Shown here: piece by piece, positions 59,434-64,000 of the stretch
Position numbering within the stretch: the stretch's first letter is position 1
Layout of the letters: each line of letters starts with the position of its first letter
Assembly (NCBI RefSeq): GCF_032062135.1
Contig: NC_092866.1
Span: 28,251,783 to 28,315,782, forward strand
DNA length: 64,000 nt
Source of the DNA: Pyxicephalus adspersus
Taxonomy: Eukaryota; Chordata; Amphibia; Anura; Pyxicephalidae
Reading direction: 5' to 3'
Notes under the pieces: model-generated
The model's database searches: none
Told to the model about the DNA's origin: nothing
The model's input: the letters and a program-made list of their open reading frames with translations, nothing else
Program-made: the position numbers and the translations under genes

Positions 59434-60166
59434 CCCCAGGCTTGAGTAAAATGAGATTTCAGGATGCAGGTATACTTCCGATGAGTCAGCTGATTCGAGT
59501 GGGTGGCATCTTTAACCCTGGAGTGCAGCTCGAAGCATTAGTGGAAGTGCATGTCATTCACATCCAATTGGTGCAAATCTGCCAGTGTGGCGCTGTCGAA
59601 ATTCCCTTCTATGATGTCCCAGCGGACATTAGGAATTGGGTACTCTAGCACTTCACCAGCTTTGAATCCAACAGACATGGACATGTTGCAAATCACCAGA
59701 CATTTGGGGCTTTGGAGCATCTCAGTGAGCCGAATAAACAGGTGGTCCAGGTTGGTTTTGTACATTTGCAGTGATTGCTCATGATACCTGATAACATCCT
59801 ATATACACGAGTTGTTGATGACAACGTAGGGCTGAGGTCCATGTTCGAAGTTGGCCAGCACGCTCTCTATGTACTCCGAAGAGACACTGGTCAGGTAATA
59901 GAACCGTACAAGGTGGTGGTCAGTTCTGTAATGACGCACTTGGCAGTAAATTTTGCCACTGTGCATTTCACCCAAAGTTCCCCCAATGTGTCATTTGCAA
60001 ATGACATCTCACCCTTCCCTTTCAGCTGCTTCTCAGTCTGAAACGCATCATTCTGCAGTATTTTCACAAGATCCTTGTTGACAGATCTTTGAATGGAGTC
60101 TCCCAGGACGGCCACATACTTGTTGTGGAGAAGTCTCCGGACGTCTGCTGAGCTCAATAACTTCAT
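59434..60166 (-). pseudogene. PC-esterase domain gene copy (PCED1/FAM113-like), broken
   Basis: The minus-strand ATG at 60166 opens a frame with VRRLLHNKYVAVLGDSIQRS, NKDLVKILQNDAF and KQLKGKGEMSF. After one frameshift (about 59985) come LGEMHSGKIYCQVRHYRTDH, VRFYYLTSVSSEYIESVLAN, VVINNSCI, IEGNFDSATLADLHQLDVND and KDATHSNQLTHRK. This is the whole PC-esterase (SGNH-like) domain: GDS holds the presumed nucleophile serine and D-x-x-H the other catalytic residues. Breaks: the frameshift, TAG for the expected Trp (59799-59801) and TAA (59538-59540). No intron is seen, so it may be a retrocopy. It ends in array sequence at about 59434. In animals PCED1 proteins are presumed acyl-esterases with unclear substrates. 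Confidence 0.85.
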
Positions 60167-60400
60167 GGCACAATGTGGTCATCCAGGACCTCTCAGTTCC
60201 CATTAAACATACCAGTGTCTCCCATATTATCCCCCCGACACATACAGAGGGACTGCTGTCCCACTTCCCAGTTCCGGGGTAACATACACAGAAACTCAGT
60301 CCGATAAAGCCTGGTACCGATGGATGAAGCACAAGACGTGGCCTTCTACATTCAATCACAAATTTCAGATTACACACTTGCATTATACACTTCGGGGTGT
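60167..60400 (-). other. upstream flank of the PCED1-like copy
   Basis: A non-repetitive stretch between the PCED1-like ATG and the array edge, so probably captured with the gene as its 5' UTR or promoter side. Confidence 0.45.
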
Positions 60401-60487
60401 CACTAAAGATGCACTACACCCAGCTCTAGATGCCAGTTACTAATGCCTTCCACACTCCGTCTCAGGGCCTGCTATCGAGTAAAGGCA

Positions 60488-60617
60488 GATGAAAGGGAAT
60501 AGGCTTGGCGGAATCAGCAGGGAAAGAAAACCCTGTTGAGCTTGAGTCTAGTCTGGCATGTAGAGCTAGGTACTGGGCAGTGGGCAGGCGGCAACTGTAA
60601 GAGCAGGAAGAGTAGGC
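60488..60617 (+). repeat. inverted arm, right of the PCED1-like copy
   Basis: GAAAGGGAATAGGCTTGGCG, then CCCTGTTGAGCTTGAGTCTA. Reverse-complement partner of 59045-59172. Confidence 0.88.
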
Positions 60618-63600
60618 GGTGAGCCCTGAGAAGTGTGGATGGCATGGCTAACTTGCATCTAGAGATAGGTACTGGGAGGAGGGGGTGCTAGGCCTTGATA
60701 CGGGGCAAGGAGGGCATTAGTGGTTGAGGCCATCACCTATATGGACAGTGTAGAAGCTGTAGCTACTGGAGACATTGCTGCTTTTTCCTATCTGCTAGTT
60801 GTAACTTTGTAAAATGCAGCATTGACAGCGTTGTTAACTGGCATCTACAGCTGGGTACTGAGTACTGGACATGTGGCAGCAGTAACAGCAGGAGGAAGAG
60901 GTGGTGGGCTCTGAGACAAAGTGTGGACGCCATTAGTAACTGGCATCTAGAGTTGGGTACTGGGCAGGTTGCAGCATCAGTTAAAGCAGGAGGAGGAGGT
61001 GGTGGGCCCTGAGAAGTGTGGATGGCATTGTGAACTGTCATCTAGAGGTGGGTACTGGGAGGTGGAGGCAGTGGGCCCTGAGACGGAGCAAGGACAGCAT
61101 TATTGTTTGAGGCCATCACCCATATAGACAGTGTAGAAGCTATAGCTACTGGAGACATTGCTGTGTAGAGGACTGCCTTTTTCTGGCAGTCCTGGATGGC
61201 AGTGTGGATGGCATTAGTAACTGGCATCTAGAGTAGGGTACTGGGCAGGCAGCATCTGTAACAGCAGAAGAAGGAGGCGGTGGGCCCTGAGACGAAGTTT
61301 TGACAGTATTAGTAAGTGGCATCTAGAGTTGGGTACTGGGCAGGCGGCAGCATCAGTTAAAGCAGGAGGAGGAGGAGGTGGGCCCTGAGAAGTGTGGATG
61401 GCATTGTTAACTGTCATCTAGAGATAGGTACTGAGAGGAGGAGGCGGTGGGCCTTGAGATGGAGCAAGGAACAGCATTAGTGGTTGTGGCCATCATGTGT
61501 ATGGACAGTGTAGAAGCTGTAGCTACTGGAGACATTGCTGTGTAGGGGACTGCCTTTTCCTATCTGATAGCTGTAACATTGTAAAATGCCGCATGGACAG
61601 AGTTGTTAACTGGCATCTACAGCTGGGTACTGGGGACTGGGCAGGCAGCAGCATTAACAGCAGGAGGAAGAGGTGGTGGCCTGTGAGACAAAGTGTGGAC
61701 GACATTTGTAATTGGCATCCAGAGTTGGGTACTAGGCAGGCAGCAGTAACAGCATGATTCGAAGGCGGTGGGCCCTGAGACGGAGTGTGGACAACAATAT
61801 TATCTGGCATCTAGAGTTTGGTACTGGGCAGGCGGCAGCATCATTTACAGCACGAGGAGGAGGCGGTGGGCTTTGAGATGGAGTGTGGATGGCATTAGTA
61901 TCTGGCATCTACAGTCGGGTACTGTGCAGGCGGCAGCATCATTTACAGCACGAGGAGGCGGTGGGCTCTGAGACGAAGTGTGGACGGCATTAGTATCTGG
62001 CATCTACAGTCGGGTACTGGGCAGACGGCAGCATTAGTTACAGCAGGTGGAGGAGGTGGCAGTTGGCTCTGAGATGGAGTGTGGATGGCATTAGTATCCG
62101 GCATCTACAGTTTGGTACTGGGCAGGCGGCAGCATATATTACAGCAGGGGGAGGAGGCGGTGGGCTCTGAGACAGCGCGTGGATGGCATTAGGATCTGGC
62201 ATCTAGAGTTTGGTACTAGGCAGGCGGCAGCATCAGTTACAGCAGGAGGAGAAGGAGGCGGTGGGCTTGGAGACGGAGTGTGGACGGCATTAGTATCTGG
62301 CATCTACAGTAGGGTACTGGGCAGGTGGCAACATCAGTTACAGCAGGAGGAGAAGGCGGTGGGCTCTGAGACGGAGCGTGGACGGCATTAGTAGCTGGCA
62401 TGTACAGTTTAGTACTGGGCAGGCAGCATCATTTACAGCAGGAGGAGGAGGTGGTGGGCTCTGAGACAGAGCATGGAGGTCATTAGTATCTGGCATCTAG
62501 AGTTTGGTACTGGGCAGGCTGCAGCATCATTTACAGCAGGAGGAGGAGGCGGTGGGCTTTGAGATGGAGTGTGGATGGCATTAGTATCTGGCATCTACAG
62601 TCGGGTACTGGGCAGGCGGCAGCATCAGTTACAGCAGGAGGAGAAGGCGGTGGGCTCTGAGACGGAGCGTGGACGGCATTAGTATCTGGCATGTACAGTT
62701 TGGAACTGGGCAGGCAGCATCATTTACAGCAGGAGGAGGAGGTGGTGGGCTCTGAGGCAGAGCATGGACGGCATTAGTATCTGGCATCTAGAGTTTGGTA
62801 CTAGGCAGGCGGCAGCATCAGTTACAGCAGGAGGAAGATGTGGTGGGCCCTGAGACAGAGCATGGACGGCATTAGTATCTGGCATGTAGAGTTTGGTACT
62901 GGGCAGGCGGCAGCATCATTTACAGTAGGAGGAGGAGGAGGCGGTGGGCTCTGGCACAGAGTGTGGACCGTTTTAGTATCTGGCATCTACAGTCGGGTAC
63001 TGTGCAGGCGGCAGCATCATTTACAGCAGGAGGAGGAGGAGGCAGTGGGCTCTGAGGTGGAGTGTGGATGGCATTAGTATCTGGCATCTACAGTCAAGTA
63101 CTGGGCAGGTGGCAGCATTAGTTACAGCAGGAGGAGGAGGAGGCGGTGGGCTCTGAGATGGAGCGTGGACGGCATTAGTATCTGGCATCTAAAGTCAGGT
63201 ACCGGGCAGGCGGCAGCATCTTTTACAGCAGGAGGAGGAGGAGGCGGTGGGCTCTGGCACAGAGTGTGGACCACATTAGTATCTGGCATCTACACTCGGG
63301 TACTGGGCAGGCAGCATTAGTTACAGCAGGAGGAGGAGGAGGCGGTGGCTCTGAGACGGAGCGTGGACGGCATTAGTATCTGGCATCCAAAGTCAGGTTC
63401 TGGGCAGGCGGCAGCATCATTTACAGCAGGAACAGGAGGCGGTGGACTCTGAGACGGAGCATGGATGGCATTAGTATCTGGCATCTAAAGTCGGGTACTG
63501 GGCAGGCGGCAGCATCATTTACAGCAGGAGGAGGAGGCGGTGGGCTCTGAGACAGCTTGGACAGCATTAGTATCTGGCATCTAGAGTTTAGTACTGGGCA

Positions 63601-63644
63601 GGTGGCAAAATCATTTACAACAGGAGGAGGTGGTTGGCGCTGAG

Positions 63645-64000
63645 ACAAAAGCCCTGCAATGTTTTTGTGCCTGGTTTGTAATGCCAGTTTCTGTAGTTTA
63701 GCAATTCTTCAGCATTGTGCTGTCATTTTTTCCACAAGTATTGAGTACAAATGTCTGCATGGTTTCAACACTAAACTCCTACTTAACCCCCTTGTTGCCT
63801 TTGTCACATATTGGTATTTTATTTCTGTTTTGTGTTTGTTTGTTTTTTTATAGTCTGAGATTTGCACTCATGTCCCCACACAACTCCTGTGTTCATTTGT
63901 AGTTGTGTTATAGGTTTGTTGTCATTGTGCTGTGCTGCCTGATCTTAGCACTATTGTATACAAACACACTTCCACTTGCTGTCCAAACTGGTTGTCAATT
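63645..64000. other. no gene recognised
   Basis: Normal AT-rich sequence after the array. No element terminus matching 58597 was found here. Confidence 0.5.

Larger units (their letters stand above)
58716..63640. repeat. large tandem array, unit about 98 bp
   Basis: A unit with GGCATTAGTATCTGGCATCT, a GGGTACTGGGCAGGCGGCAG core and CAGCAGGAGGAGGAGGCGG recurs every 95-105 bases, most regularly from 61770 to 63640 (about 19 copies). Between 60720 and 61560 units are grouped in a longer period of about 370 bases, with a GACAGTGTAGAAGC spacer. From about 59000 to 59430 the units are inverted. It is strongly GC-rich compared with the rest of the window. Many short frames arise here by repetition; none looks like a gene. 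Confidence 0.95.

Noticed and set aside
60763..63648. Many Pro/Cys- or Gly/Ala-rich frames in the array
   Set aside because: Produced by the tandem unit on both strands; no consistent start, stops differ between units.
1..64000. CRISPR arrays, operons, ribosome binding sites
   Set aside because: Sequence is clearly eukaryotic; the tandem repeats are satellites or coding repeats without spacers.

Overview
The window looks like nuclear DNA of a vertebrate, most probably a frog (anuran amphibian). It is AT-rich and intron-rich, has no bacterial-style gene packing, and is dominated by decayed transposons of classes common in amphibians (Tc1, pogo/Tigger, hAT, piggyBac-type, DIRS, CR1/L2, an LTR element). 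There is one assembly gap (37766-38626, all N). Almost every open frame is short and accidental. Species assignment is inference.

The one convincing host gene is on the minus strand, from 34907 (possibly 37424) down to 27055. Five exons join in a consistent reading frame with good splice sites and encode a 274-residue four-helix membrane protein of the TMEM272 type. Its last exon adds a 128-residue tail with 47 cysteines, built on a 9-residue (27-bp) tandem repeat. Reading through the exon 4 donor instead gives a short tail of eight residues. A further upstream exon is possible at 37297-37424. The introns contain a palindromic MITE, a hAT MITE with perfect 8-bp target duplications and other small repeats.

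Layout. 1-3690: a Tc1 transposase relic split by a 1.3-kb insert, then a Tigger-like relic. 4640-6830: a DIRS-type retrotransposon relic broken by a hAT-like fragment. 9900-13230: MITEs, a CR1-like LINE fragment and a chain of three small splice-bounded exons (11685-11975). 16999-17768: a solo LTR with a 4-bp target duplication. 18876-19970: a CR1-like reverse transcriptase relic carrying a palindromic MITE. 21747-21933: a hAT MITE with an 8-bp duplication. 22640-24230: a LINE or gag-like relic with a zinc knuckle. 27055-37424: the TMEM272-like gene. 38627-39490: the 3' end of an L2/CR1-type LINE. 40757-42420: a relic of a multi-copy zinc-binding protein, probably transposon-borne. 44310-56444: MITEs, including two piggyBac-type elements bounded by TTAA.

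58597-63640: a tandem array of roughly 98-bp units begins right after a hAT-like terminus that matches the small MITE at 21747. Inside it lies a broken minus-strand copy of a PC-esterase gene (PCED1/FAM113 type), flanked by inverted copies of array sequence. This suggests a large non-autonomous element that picked up a host gene and expanded a satellite; its right end is not in the window.
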